In this document: piece after piece, positions 1 through 13,786 of the stretch | How the letters are laid out: each line of letters begins with the position of its first letter | Position numbering within the stretch: position 1 is the stretch's first letter | NCBI RefSeq assembly: GCF_963576545.1 | Contig: NC_083636.1 | Span: 5,566,356-5,630,355, forward strand | Reading direction: 5' to 3' | Source of the DNA: Limanda limanda | Lineage: Eukaryota > Chordata > Actinopteri > Pleuronectiformes > Pleuronectidae | Length of the DNA stretch: 64,000 bases | The notes under the pieces: generated by a model | Database searches by the model: none | Told to the model about the DNA's origin: nothing | Seen by the model: the letters and a program-made list of their open reading frames with translations, nothing else | Translations under genes and position numbers: made by a program

Positions 1-27
1 CATAATCATCCTCAGGAATAACCCCCC

Positions 28-30
<3 letters not shown>

Positions 31-63
<33 letters not shown>
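31..63. repeat. (CA)16 microsatellite
   Basis: An uninterrupted CA run follows a C tract. Confidence 0.95.
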
Positions 64-65
<2 letters not shown>

Positions 66-711
66 TTTAACATGCACTCCCACGCACTCAGCCTCCCTCT
101 GTGCGTACGGAGAACGACTCTGTACCTGAAGGTGTCGTCTTCATGTGGAACCGAAACCCTCGTTCACTCCTGTAATCCTTTTGTAGTTTGTTTTTTGCAG
201 CTCTTTTTTTTGGTACCCTACCCCCCCACTCGAGTTTTGATTGATATGTGTGTGTGTGTGTGAAGTTCAGTCTGTCTCTTCAGTACCTCAGGTAATCTGA
301 GGCGCTGCTGTGACCTCTCCGTAACCCTGAGCCGACACCCCCCCCCCACAGCAAGTTATTCTGACTGTCAATCCTTTTTCTGTCTATTTTGAAAGTAAAA
401 ATGGTAAAAAAAAAAAATGTCATTTTGAAATTGATAACACACGTGCCGAGGTGACTAATGAGCTGCTCATTTCCTCTTCTCACCCCTTTTTTTTATGATA
501 ATTTCTTATTAGCAGCAGTGGTGGAGCTCCCACAGTCACAGGAGGATGTAATTTACTTCAAGCTGAGGTGATCAGTTTGCTCCTGCAGCGGAAAACATGC
601 TTTATGGTTCACGTATGAGGGCGGATCAAATAAAATTCAGCTGTTTTTCTTTCAAATATTTGATTTTCAGATGTAAACACCCACATATTCTTCAGTACAT
701 CACCTAGTAAC

Positions 712-1062
712 GATATCAAAAATCTCAGCCATAGATATAAATAATCCTTTTGGGACATTTGTAGATTTAAAGATCAAGCGCAAGAAAAACATAATTTTAG
801 TCATTCATTTTCCTTTTTGTGATGATCCTATATTGTGCAGCTTTTTCAGAAGTCGAACCCCAATGATGGAAATATAGAATCACATGGTTACCGTATTAAA
901 AAGCTCATCTATAGAAATAAACCCAGATAGAAATAATCTTTCTGGGACACTTGTAGATTTAACGATCAAGTGCAACAAAAACATAATTCTAGTCATTCAT
1001 TTTCCTTTTTGTGATGATCCTGTATTGTGCAGCTTTTTCAGAAGTCCAACCCCAATAAAGAA
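712..1062. repeat. Local tandem duplication, two diverged copies
   Basis: About 712-870 and 886-1062 are two copies offset by about 192 bases. Both share tagatttaa, tagtcattcattttcc, ttttgtgatgatcct and gcagctttttcagaagt, with scattered differences. Confidence 0.85.
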
Positions 1063-1288
1063 TAATCACTGGTCTGTTGTCAGAGTCCAGTGGAGTCAGG
1101 CAGTCGCCTCCCAGTCATCCATACTGTGTCTATAACATGTCACACCACTCCATCAGCCTGATAGATAAAGTCAGACTTGGCGTTTCTCCCTCCTCCCCCT
1201 CACACCTCGGGCTCATTTCACACTTCCCGACTTCCTCGCCTCTGTGCCAGGCACGTGTGAGACTCGCAGAAGAAGAAGAAGAATGTCC

Positions 1289-1291
<3 letters not shown>

Positions 1292-1323
<32 letters not shown>
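1292..1323. repeat. (CT)16 microsatellite
   Basis: A clean CT run follows an AGA-rich stretch. Confidence 0.95.
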
Positions 1324-1326
<3 letters not shown>

Positions 1327-1739
1327 TGCTGGAGACTCTGGATTCATTTACTGGTGCAGCTTCCACATGTGTCACTGTGCACTCAACAAAACCAGTAAAT
1401 TACCAGTTCGATGCTGCACAGACGAATAGTAAAGACTGCAAAGACTTAATCACCACATTTGTACGTTGACATGCATTTGCACGTCCATTCAACGGCGTGC
1501 TACATGCTTGTAACACACATGTTCACGCACACTAACGCAGACAACATGTGAACACAGATGGAAACACGTCGACACCATCACTGCTCTAACACGTACACAC
1601 GTGAACAACACAACGCCCTCATGCATCAGAAAAGCCTATTGATTCCAAGAGGAATTGTGTTTTCTGCAATGAGGACACAATATATTACACTCAGCATTTT
1701 GTGCAGTTGTGTTTATGAGAAGCTGGCAAACTGTCCCTT

Positions 1740-2030
1740 TGTTCTTGTGCTTATGATTTAAATAAAACATGGATATATGCATGTTTCTACACATCTGTGT
1801 TTGCCTGGACTCGCATGTACTGGTCCTGCAGACTGTAGATGGCATGATTGTTTTCAGAGATATGATGTGTACGTTATAAATTATGTATAAGACCTTTCCT
1901 GCAGATCAGGGATGCAGTTTGTCATATTAATAAGGCAACTGGTTCAGTCCTGCACCAAAATAAACAGCCGCTGGCTCGGATCAAAAGTTATAAGACCTCA
2001 GTTTGCTGCTTTTCTCTGTTGTGCTTCTAC
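1740..2030. repeat. Ancient duplicate, copy 1 (partner 5325-5600)
   Basis: It shares with 5325-5600 the blocks ttcttgtgctt, aataaaacat, tcctgcaga and gtttgtcatattaataagg, in the same order and orientation, with many differences and small gaps. Confidence 0.7.
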
Positions 2031-2343
2031 AACTCTATTCTAATCCTATAATCTACCTTTTTATTGTTATTTCTGATCCTGGTGAATTCGATCCGTAGGA
2101 AATCGAGACTAATTATGTTCAGCGTTTGTGTTTGTTTTGTTTACCTGCCTGGATTGGGTTATATTGAGACTCTACAAGAAATTGATCAGTTTTCCAGATT
2201 TCATCCTTTTGATTTTGTGTCACCATGAATTAAAAACTGTTCTGGCCATAAATCACATCAAGATTGAAAAATGTCATATCAGTCGATACTTATTATAACA
2301 TTATTTATTGTATCTTTGCTCCAGTTTTAAACTCCTACACGTC

Positions 2344-2457
2344 ATAAACAGCTTAACGTTCTACAAATGTGAGGGTGCATCCATTATGTGTTACAACTCC
2401 TCACTGTGCAGAATGTAAAGGCATCAAATCAATATTGGACTTTTGTTATTATTGCTG
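2344..2457. repeat. Repeat segment A, copy 1
   Basis: It shares aacagcttaacgttctacaa, then atgtgagggtg and ggacttttgttattat with 3522-3638. Confidence 0.85.
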
Positions 2458-3209
2458 CAAATGAAAGTTATATTGATTATTGATATGGTTTTATCGCTCC
2501 AGCCTCATGTTATGGTTCCACACCGTCTCACTCACTTCCTCTCTGACTCTTCACGTGGTGTTTGCTGAGGAGGATTCAGCTCCGGGGCAGACTGGGTGTA
2601 TCACTGAGCTCTTACTGGGACGTCGTGGTCCCTGAGGCTCAATCAGGACCCGGCTGTGGGAACAGAACCTCGTGATTGACACATTCCTATATCCACCAAA
2701 TGCACCACTGACTAACACAGCTGTGGAGGGAAGGTGCATGTGACCTATTGTGTGTTGTCGGTTCCCGCTGTCTGTGGATGCCCTCACACGCTGAGGCAGG
2801 AAGCACCAACCAGGCAGATGCATATTGTGCTGTCGCAGATCTCATGAATAATAAAAGCATCAGGTAAAGAACAATATTAGAATATGTCTAAAGCCTTGAG
2901 CTGCTTTGAGGCAGTTTTCATTATCAATCTGTCTGTTTTTTGCCGTTTTCCTTGCGCACAACAGATCCAACACGTGAAATACCAGCAGCTTGCATCCATG
3001 CAGAAAATGTATTATCTCCAATTTATTATGTCTAAACCTAATTTGGGCGTAATTTAGATGCCATTTTGTTATATTAACACAATACAACCGGTTTAATTGC
3101 CATTTAAATGATCTTTGTTCTTTATTGCGTAATTAGAAGCGATGAATGGGACGATGAACACCACAGGATTTATTATTGCTCCCCTCTCTCTTCCCCTCCT
3201 GGTGATTAC

Positions 3210-3918
3210 GCTCTCACTGAGGCTGCCTTGACTGTTTAGTGAACATTTAACCATCGAGCCACATTGTCTCACACGGTCCTGCTGTAGGTGAGGAGGACGT
3301 CTGTGTCCCTGTGGAACTCATAGTCGTCCATTTGCCAATTGACTTTCTTCTTGCTGTGGAATTGTTGCCTTTATTTTCCTCGGCAATGATCATTTCTGTT
3401 CCAAGTTGCCAGAAGAATGCCCCTTTTTTCAAAGTCATTAAAGTTTGAAGGCTTAAAATCATGTTCTCTGTTGATTATTTGGCATAATTCAGCATAATGA
3501 AGTTCCAATGAAGGAGCCTCCAATAAACAGCTTAACGTTCTACAAATGTGAGGGTGGATCCATTATATGTTACATCTCCTCACTGTGGACAATGTACAGG
3601 CATCAAATCGATATTGGACTTTTGTTATTATTATTGCTCTCACGGTGGCTGCCATGACTGTTTAGTGAACATTTCACCATCGAACCACATTGTCTCACAC
3701 GGTCCTGCTGTAGGTGAGGAGGACGTTTGCCAATTGACTTTCTTCCTGCTGAGGAATTGTTGCCTTTCTTTTCCTCAAAAAGGATTATTTCTGTTCCAAG
3801 TTGCCAGAAGAATCCCCTTTTTTTCAAAGTCATTAAAGTTTTAAGTCTTAAAATCATGTTCTCTGTTGATTATTTGGCATAATTCAGCCTAATTAAGTTC
3901 CAATGAAAGAGCCTCCAA
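3210..3918. repeat. Tandem repeat block B-A-B
   Basis: Segment B occurs at about 3210-3521 and 3640-3918 (shared: ccacattgtctcacacggtc, ctgctgtaggtgaggaggac, caaagtcattaaagtt). Segment A copy 2 lies between them at 3522-3638. Copy 2 of B lacks a short stretch around ctgtgtccctgtgg. Confidence 0.85.
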
Positions 3919-5324
3919 TTTAGTGAGTCTCGGAAAGATGGGATTTGTGAATATATACATTTATTGATTGAATAGTCATGCACTAGAGATTGTATTGTCA
4001 ATAGCTGTACTGTATTCTTCCATTTAAAGGTATTTCCTGGTTTGCACATAGCCACGCCTTCTGTGTGACACTGTGCACGAGGTAAAGCTGTTCAAACATC
4101 TGGAGATGATGATAAACTCTCACATTATAGGACTTTCTTATAAAATGGGGGTTTTAAACTTCTTTACTGCTGCAAACGATAAAACTAAAGGGTGCTTTTT
4201 TGGTGACAAAATGCCCAATAACAGAAAATAAATACCTCCTGGTCTCTTGTGGTCATTCAGGTGAAGCCCACCAGCTTGAGATTGGCCTTCGTCGCCTCGT
4301 GCTCCTCTTCATCTGTCAGCGGCGCCGAGCGTCCCACAGACAGCGTCTTAATAGCAGCGGAGTGAAGGGGACAGCTCCTCTAATGGAACCCCTTTGTTCA
4401 CTTGTCACTTTCACTGCTCCCAAGGAATCATCCTGCCGGCCAATCAGACGATCCCTCCAGGTAGAGGCCGCTGCACCTCTGCCAGCGCTCGACTTGAGAC
4501 ATCCATCACGTAGAACTATCTGAAGTTTCCTTTTCTCCTGCTCGTGGTTTTTCTCACTGAGAGTCCGGGCGAAATGAGCTTTTGTGTCATTTAACCACAT
4601 GAATGGATGAATGGTATTTTCAGCGTCGTCCCCTGAGTGGACAGAAACGAAATCCGTATCGTTGTTGAAGCGTGGAGAGAATTCAGTTCCTCCCTTATGT
4701 TCTTGGATGCCAGAGTTCCCGGCTTATCCCGTCCCTGAAGTGGTTATGAATACACTTGACTTCTCCGAGGTGAACGTGAAGGTAGCCCCGGCTGCATGCT
4801 TCTCTCCCACAGGGTAAAACACTGTGCCGTGTGATAAGGGTTCCAGAGGAGGAGACGCTGGCAGAGCTGAAGGGACGGGGGGGGAGTGGTGAGAGAAGAT
4901 CATCTGTAGCTCCGCTGCAGCCAGTTGGAATATAAAGTGCCAGCGGGTCACTGCTTGGATCCGTCTTCCAGAAATACAACTAAAGACGGCGGAGCAGGAC
5001 TTAGCTGTGCACTGAGACGGGGGGGGTAGGGGGGGGGTCGTCCACTTTGTGTTTTGAAAAACGAAACCAATAAGCTCGAGACTCTGGAGACGAGTAAACT
5101 GCGAGAAGACGGAGAAGCTGCTGCCGGCTCGTGCGGCAAAAATAAAGTTACAGGGAATCTTATTACCTCGTCAAATTCATCCCATCTCTGTTATTTGAAA
5201 GAGAAATATAAAATATGGTCATAAAAATATACTGTGTGGGATTAGATTTTTATTTTTACCCACATTATATTTAATTGCCTATTGCGGCGCTGCACGTGCA
5301 GTATTTGAGGTTGTGCACGTGATT

Positions 5325-5600
5325 GTATTCTTGTGCTTTGAATAAAACATCGATTTTTTTACACATGATTTTATACATTTGTGGCTTCGAACGTGTTAAA
5401 CTGTCCAGTGCAGTGTACAGCATCGTATCAGGGGAAATACAAGATAAAATATGTATTAAAAACCAGTCCTGCAGATGCCGTTTGTCATATTAATAAGGGA
5501 ACCACACGACTGTCCGACCACAGAATAAATAACTGCAGGCACACGTGAAAGGTTATGAGACCTGAGAGCTTTAGTGCAGAGTCACAGCTGCTTTTCCTCT
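5325..5600. repeat. Ancient duplicate, copy 2 (partner 1740-2030)
   Basis: It is the second copy of the pair, in the same orientation about 3.6 kb away. The pair may be two insertions of one old element. Confidence 0.7.
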
Positions 5601-6706
5601 GTAGAGGAGGAACGTCCGTGTTGTGCATTAGCGATACGAGACCGAGAGAGAAATTGATCACCACTCAGAGCTCGATAAAACACAACAGGCACTAAGATGT
5701 TAGGAGAGCTCTTTACTCTGTACGGAAAAGATTGTGATTGACGGCTCCTGTCCAGACTGATGCGGATACGTATCCCGAAACAAACCTTTCTCTCAGTTTC
5801 AGCCTCTCGTTCACGTGAAAACGATCTTTTAAGTCACTAAAACTGAGATTTTTGTAAACGTCCAACGTGCAGTTCTTCAAATACATGTCATACATCTGGG
5901 AAACGATGACAAAACAACAATGGACAATGAACAAACGACATTACTCGCCCTTTATTACGTGGATTTAAACTTCAGCGGCACAGCATGCTTGATTGAATCG
6001 TAGTAGTTGTTTTTATGTAAACTAATAAAATGATAGTAGTGCAGACAAGGACTCAATCATGTCAAAACAATCCAGTTGTAACTTTTGAACTTCATTGAAT
6101 GAAACTCTAAATACCAAATACGTTTACTACTGGATTTAATGAAATATCAGTCAAGGTTAATGGTCTTTATCAGTATTTAATTGGTTATTCTAAAGATTTG
6201 TTTGGGCCCGAAGGTTCACAACTAATTGCTCGGGGACAGATAAAGAAAGTAATGTCCAAAAGTTAAAAAATATAAAGGCAGAGAAATATTTTTTCAATGT
6301 CCTTTGACTCCAAAAATCCTTCATTTTTCCATCCTGCAACCGAGAGCCTCTTCTCAAGAGAGCGTCTGTTTCTGATCAACACCCACGACGTCTTTCCCTG
6401 TTTTGTAACTCAGCACATTTCTATTCTCCAAGCCTCGGCCCGAATCCCCGATTGCATCATACCATGAATCGTGACCTTTATGTTGAAGTCCCGTTGTGAG
6501 ATCCTGAATTCAGATGTGTGCATGATGCAGGGGTCTCCACTCCCCCCCCACTCCACCAGCACTTCCCCCCCCAGACTCCCTTATCTCCTCCAGCAGAGGG
6601 GTGTGGGCAGACCTCCCCCCCACAGGCCAGCTGGATTACTCATGTTGGTCTAATCCCATTCTTTCTCTCCTCGCTCTGTGTTGCAGCGACATGCACTGGA
6701 CCAACA

Positions 6707-6783
<77 letters not shown>

Positions 6784-6791
6784 ACACACAC
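6707..6791. repeat. Compound (CT)n(CA)n microsatellite
   Basis: CT at 6707-6720 passes directly into CA to 6791, with one TA interruption near 6779. Confidence 0.95.
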
Positions 6792-9662
6792 TCAGGTGCC
6801 TGTGTGTGATAAGAATTAGAGGGAACTACTCTCACCTCATCAGACCCTCCCCGACACATCATGGGAAATCCCCTTTCCTCCCCTGATCCCCAGTTCGCCC
6901 CTTATCACCCACAACCTGCTTCACAGCCCTAAACCCTGGTGTCACCATATGCTCCCGACGGCTTTGTGTCAGGGATCATTCTCGGGTGTGCACACACTGG
7001 GGCGGATAAATCGGGAAATGATGTTTAAACGGGAAAAATGACTCTAGTAGACACCAGCGTTTTCAGTTTTTCAGGTTTGTGCGTTCCAGTGATCGTCTGC
7101 CAGCGAGTGAGGAAACAGTGATGTGGTCTCAAGGGGTCGACTTCTCTGCAATGATGAAATTAAAAAAGAGAATCTAAAGGTCTCGTTGTGCAGGAAGCAT
7201 GAGCTTAATATGTCCCTGCTAAAAGGATTTATTAAAAATCCCACACTTCTCTCGTCACCATGGAGAATTCTAAAATAATTAAATACTTTCATAATAATTC
7301 ATCAGATTTGAAATGCACCAAACATTTTACAGGTAAATAGGAAACAAAAGCATTTCACTTAAGGTTACTACAAGCATGTTCTCCACACAGCATTAGCGAC
7401 AAAATCAACATAAACATAAGATGGAATCTGTGCAAATCAACTGAGTTACTCTGGATACAGTGAGAGATTGTGACACTGAAACAAATGAGAAATACAAAAT
7501 GAAGATACCGTGAAGAATTCAGAGATTTTTAGGTTAAAAATGATTCTTAGGTTATTGCAAAATTGTCTGGTTTTTTTCAAAATACATTTTTCATAACTGA
7601 ACTGAATGAAGTAAAGCTATGGAGTCTCAACGCCCTGTAATTTTTTTAAAGGATTTAGTGTAAATACAGATGCTGCTGGATTAGTTCACTCTTGTAAACG
7701 AATCAGTCGACCTTGAAGAAAAAATACGGTTTTTATTTATTGTATAGATATTTCTTGATGTCGTCCATCAGAGAAAACATTTCAAATTCAGCTTGTAGAA
7801 AAAGGTAGAAACTCACTTTTGCTTCTGTCAGAACCTGCAGCTCTAAACGCTCCAGCTCTTTAATTGGTGAGCGTGTCAGTATTTAATTTCTTTTCTCCGA
7901 TACCGGACTTGTTTTGACACTTGTCTTCTTCTGGGGATTGTGCTGAACCATGATGGATTTTTACCTTGACATCCTGTTGCCTGTACTAACACTAACAGCA
8001 GTTTTCTTGCTGCCTGGGCCCAAAGTAGAAAAACACGAGAGCAGTGGAAGACTGTGTGATAACTAATGGATCGGCTGAAGCCAGCAGCTGTTTGCTGTGG
8101 AGACCTGAGCCAGACACTGTTGTTTGGCAACCTGACCGGAAACCGCTCTGCAAACAGCGAGCAGACACAACAGATTACACGTCTGACGGGCGCTGAAAAA
8201 TGCTGCAGCATCGGACGTGATGCAAGACGCTTCAAATAGTGTCTATTGATTCGTGCACATAGTTCTCTGTCAGGACATGCACGCCCCTCATTTCCCCATC
8301 AAACTAAAAAAAGAAACATTCTCCGTGTTTCTGGCTTCGTCTGCCTGAGATGTTTTTGGGTGAGGAGACGTGTTTCTCTCTGGCTCCCGGCTCTGCTCTG
8401 TGTTCCTCTGCCTTCACACAGTTGCCTGCCAATGTCTTCCTTGATTATATCAGACCATTATATCATCTTGACAAAGTGATGTCTGGCCACTAATCCACAG
8501 ACTTAAGTTTCCTGTCAATGCACTAAACCACTTTGTAAACAATTTGGCTCATATTTGTGTCTGTGATTCCGACCTAATTGACTCACTTTGCTTCGCTGCA
8601 CAGTTTCTGCCTCTGACTCTTCCAGCTGTTTGTTTGTTTCAGGCTCAATTTAACCACGAATTGACATTAACGCTCTGCTCGCCACGGTTGTGGGTCAGAG
8701 GTCGCCTCGTGCACACACGTCTTTGCAGGATTGAAATGTCAGCGATGGTCCAGAAGGTCGGGCCAGGTCGCGGACTACAAACAGTGAAATGTGACGGGAG
8801 ATTTTCACCCACAGCAGGAGGGAGAGTCAGTGTAGCATGCAAATGTCAAACCCCCCCCCCCCCAAAAAAAACTGGGCCAAATAAAACATGCATGCATGAA
8901 ATATGACAAATACACTCATGCCTGTGCACACGTCCACGTCTCTCTCTCTCTCTCTTCCTGTGTCTGAGCGCAGCCCTTTCAGCTTGGAAGAGGATTGAGA
9001 TCATGAGTAACAGTGGACAGATTGTGTCTGTGATCTCAGCTCGTTTCCCATCGTGGTAAACCTGCAGCCAATGAGACGCTGGCGAGCTGACAACCCGGCC
9101 CTGTGTGACGGCTTTGTAATGATTTTAAGTCATTTGTCACAGTTTTCTTTTTGTTGTCCTCGTGTTTCTTCTCTCGCCTCCAAATCACAGTTGCGCTTTC
9201 AGCTCATTGTGAGACGATTTCACGCTCCCGTGTTTTTCCTGAAAGGCCTCGGCTCGGTTTGGTTTGGGCGTCAAAACTCATCGCCAGGGGACGGACGGAG
9301 GGTTGTACATCACTTGTTCCCAGCGCTTGCCGTTTTGTCAGCTGCCACCGTGTCCCCGCTGAGACGCCTTGTTCCAACACGTGTAAACGCAGCCGTCGGT
9401 CGCAATTTGCAGAACGCTAAGTTGTCCCGTTTGCCATCGAGGCCTCCGTGGCGTCCCCCGTGGACGGGTCGGGCGCCGTGAGCCTTCAGGAGGAGATCAG
9501 GAGACAGACGGAGGTGTAAGAAGAAGGTCTGATCACTCAGCTCTGTGATTGAACCCTTTGGGCTCTAAGTGATGAGGGCTTCCTGCAGTCACACATTTAT
9601 CACATCACAGCAACACCCGGGCCGTTTGTTCTACAACCTTTTATTGAACTCTCACCTAAAGA

Positions 9663-9663
<1 letters not shown>

Positions 9664-9720
<57 letters not shown>
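9664..9720. repeat. (AC)28 microsatellite
   Basis: The AC run is uninterrupted. Confidence 0.95.
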
Positions 9721-9722
<2 letters not shown>

Positions 9723-10601
9723 GTCATATTTCATTTCATCATAAGAGCAACACATCCAAAGATGATACAAAACAGAGTCTCACGTTGAAGAAGCTGGAAT
9801 CAGCAACTCTCTGACATTATTTCTTTTTAAAATACAAAAAAAAAACCACTTGTAAATTTAATATTTGTGTCAGAGCTTTAACCGAGTGAATCCAGCGTGT
9901 GTGTGTGTTCTGTTAAACTCTGAATCCTGCTGCTGAGTCACCAAACGCCTCCGAGCTCCTCCTCACCACCTCCACACACAGTCTCTCTCCCCCCCGAGCC
10001 CAAACACTGCAGCGATACTCCAAACACACACGGCCTCCTCATTCATTATGAATGGACCGGCTTCACAACAACAAAAAACAGCTAGCGTGCGCACAACAAT
10101 CATTAGACACCGGTTACTGTTCGGGTTGTGGCAGCAGTTTGTCTCATTGTGCGTTTGTTGTTTGATCTGGGCTCATTTACACGGGTTATTAATGCTGCAC
10201 GGCTCAGACGGCTTAAAATATGGATTTGCTACTTAAGCCGAAACGCGGAGCCGTTCAGGCGGCGTTGCTGTCGACCTCCTCACTAACCAAACCGTTCATC
10301 TTGGTTTACGGTGAAAAGAAGCGCTGCACGCACGGGGAGTAAATCCATCGTGTCTCCTGCTGTCCCACATTCTGCTTCAGAGTCCCTAAGTGATAAGACT
10401 GAGATGCACTTTGGGTTGTTGTGACTCAAGCACGTTGGATGTGAAATTGAATAATGACAGTGTGCGTTAAAGTCACTTGAAGTAATTCTGTTGCTGTCAG
10501 ATATATTAAAATCAGTGGCTGTTTATTTTTGTGGTGCTGCTGTTTCTGTATTTTCCTCCTTATCTTATTTGTGTTGAACAGTGTTTCACTATCGCCATTG
10601 A

Positions 10602-10785
<184 letters not shown>

Positions 10786-11059
10786 GTTCTCATGAAGCCT
10801 AGGCCCTGAATGCATCCTATTCTTATATTCCATTGATTGATTCCAAGTCACTCGAAAGTTATTTTATAAAATGACATTATGCAACATCATGTATAAATGT
10901 CTATATTTATGATTAATAGGAATATTTATGGTACATAACATTATTGTGTGCCAGGAAGTTCCTCATAACTGCAACACAACTATATCAGCCTTGAAAAAGG
11001 GCATTTAAATGTTCCATCAGCACCACAAGCATGTTTATGTCTGTAAATGTGTGTTATCT

Positions 11060-11310
11060 GTAAAGATATATATTTAGATATATATATTTTATTTTCTATT
11101 TTAAATTTTTGATATTCTATTTTATTGTTATTCTATTTTATTCTTTTTTTATTCTATTTTATACTATTTCTATTTTTTTTTTTTTTTTTTTGGGGTTGAA
11201 ATTACTGAGCATTGCTTAACGAGAGCCTATGACCCAAGTATTTCATTGACAGTGACTGCTTCATGTTATCTCTGTTCATTTGACAATAAAAAATCTTGAA
11301 TCTTGAATCT
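11060..11310 (+). mobile_element. Truncated non-LTR retroposon 3' end (likely)
   Basis: A T-rich stretch with TATTCTATTTT units is followed by ttactgagcattgcttaacg, then gactgcttcatgttatctct and a tail of tgacaataaaaaatcttgaa with a repeated TCTTGAA end. I recall this tail from 3' ends of fish retroposons with short terminal repeats. Family and 5' limit are not resolved. Confidence 0.55.
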
Positions 11311-12659
11311 ATAACTGTATGTTGTGTGTGGTCCCTCATGAGTGAGCGAGGCCCATGTATGAGGATTTAGTGTGAAATGAGACGGGTCATGGACACGGCT
11401 GTGGTGTATTGTCAGGCGTTCGCACACTTTAGCCACCGTTGCCCTTTATGCTGGAAGCAGAACAGGTTCACATCAAATCAATATTCAAGGCTCTTAAACT
11501 AAATCAGCTCCAAAACTCATTCGTAGGCTCTTATCTCATCTATCGTATATATTGATGGTCACAGGAATCTGACGGTTTGAAATCCTTTAGCATCATCAGC
11601 TTTACGTTAAGCTATAACCTTCATGTTCTGTACATTCTGGTCCCGGTTCACCCTTGTCGGCTCACAGCCACTTTGCTTGGCACAGAGGCTAAATGGGGTC
11701 TGTGGGTCAGCAGCAGCAGCAGCAGTGATTCTGGCCTTTAGGCTGAACCACAGGCTTTTTTTTTTTGGCTAGGACATACGCAGAGAAATCGACTGTAATC
11801 AAGCAGCTGGAGGTTCTGCTTTCAGGGGATTTAGTGCGATGTGGCAGGTGCAAATCTGACGGGAGGATCAGGATTTGCACACAGGCCCGGTCTCCTGATA
11901 GCACTCAGCAAGTTCAACACATGAGCTGGAGACTGATCACAGTGATTCCATGAGGTTTCCTGTCTGGGTCTGAGACAAGGTGCAGAAAAGACCTGTAGAG
12001 ATGTTGTGTGGTGTCTCAACACATCCCAGAAGAATGAGTTTGTATTGTGTCACTTTTCTCACTTGTCACTGTTATTCAGGATAGTACAAGGGTAAGGAAT
12101 CATTCATCTTTCCTTCCTCTATCTGTCATCACAAGTCACGTGGCTGCTTTTCGGTTGCAGCTCACGTATCTGATCATAATCAGTGGAAACACATTTGCAT
12201 GTTAGTTTGGCAAAGCCATGCACGTGCAACACAATCACTACCAGGTGCTGGATTGTTCTCAGCATTTCCTCTGACTGACTGTATGGGTTTAATATCAGGC
12301 TGCAAGCAGGATTAACGTTTGTATGATATTGTTGCCTCAGTTTGATGCCTTTTTTTTAACTTTGACCATTTTCATTAATACGTTTGATTTAAGTTGTAGT
12401 TCTGATTATTTCCGTTTCGATTTTGATTCGTGAGTTTAATTCATGTGCATGCACGTGCAGCTCTGAGAGAATCTTTGCTTTGTGGCCTGTGAAGAACACG
12501 ACATGTTCATGTGAGAATCGTGTGCACGATACAGAAAAGGAATCTGAAAGAGAGAGAAAAAGAGAGAATAAGAGAAGGTTTGTAAATGACAGAAACTCCC
12601 CCGGAGGCAGTGGGACAGTAGGACACACACACAAAGACACACACACAGACGCACACGTA

Positions 12660-12831
12660 CTTCTCTCTTAGTGAGGACACTCTTTGGTCTGATGCATTTG
12701 CTAGCTTAACCTAACCTTAACCATCACCATCACCACATGCCTAACCCTAAACTAAACCTAAATCTAACCCAAGTCTTTACCTCACAGATACATATAAGTA
12801 CACGTACACACACACACACACACACACACAC
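12660..12831. repeat. CCTAAC-rich degenerate repeat plus CA run
   Basis: cttaacctaaccttaaccat, then cctaaccctaaactaaacct and aaatctaaccc form a degenerate C-T-A-A-C repeat that resembles telomere repeat but is irregular. CA repeats follow at 12805-12831. It looks like a dispersed fish repeat rather than a former telomere. Confidence 0.6.
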
Positions 12832-13761
12832 TGCCGGGCTCAGCCGTCCTCTGTGTGTATTATTGATGTCGGGCACGCCGGGTTCCCACTCAGCCATCTG
12901 TCCCTGGCTCTCCCTCTCCGTCCCCCTCTCGCCTCGTGCCCCCCCACCTCAGCAGACTGGCAGCAGCGGAGGAATGCTGTCCTGTCAAAGTGTGAATCCT
13001 TCATAAATACATCTCACTGCTCGGGGAGGAGGTGGCGGCTGCTGGAAGAGCCCCGGAGAGAGAGAAATGAGGAAAAATCCACAATGCTGACATGATTAAT
13101 TAATTTTGCATTAATCCTGCGTCTTTGTGGCTTGGTTTTCAGTTCGTGCATCGATTTTCGGCGTGAGCTACGATCTCGTTCCGACTGCAGCGGACGTAAA
13201 AACCCGATCTGCAGTCGGGCGTGTTTCCTGACCGTCTGTCAATTCCTCTCGTGCACATGTTCAGACCTTAATCAGATCACAGCCCCGCCCTCCTGCGGGT
13301 AATGGCACATGGCACAGGTGTGATTTGATTTGTAACTGATGACCATGCATATTCTGTCGTGCCCCCCCCCAGTTGCCAGGGGACAAGAGTGTTTGCAAAC
13401 ACTCAGCGTTGCCTCAGAGTTAATCCAGAGATTCAATCCTTATCCCTGCCCTGTGCTCCACACACACACACATGTGCAAAAGCATGTTTATACAAACGTA
13501 TAATGCAATAAATTATAAATGCAATATGTCAGTCTGATGCAGAAACACATGCATCAGTGATGGTGTGTGACGGAACACGTGTCTTCAGTTACACTTCTCT
13601 GGTCCCATGTGAGTACAGACCAGTAAGGAACTGGGAAGGTGATGAAAGTTGGATCCTGGTTTGGGAAACCAGAGAAAGTCACATGATGGGGTGACTTCAC
13701 ATTTGCATATTCCGAGGAAGAGAAAGAGGCTTTATTTCCTGCCCAGCCCCCAGAGTTAAGA

Positions 13762-13786
13762 CCCCCCCCCTCCCCCCCCCCCCCCC
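13762..13786. repeat. Poly-C tract
   Basis: It is 25 bases of C with one T. Confidence 0.95.

Noticed and set aside
12700..12770. Interstitial telomere repeat
   Set aside because: The CCTAAC units are irregular and mixed with CCATCA and AAACTAA, not TTAGGG-type tandem copies.
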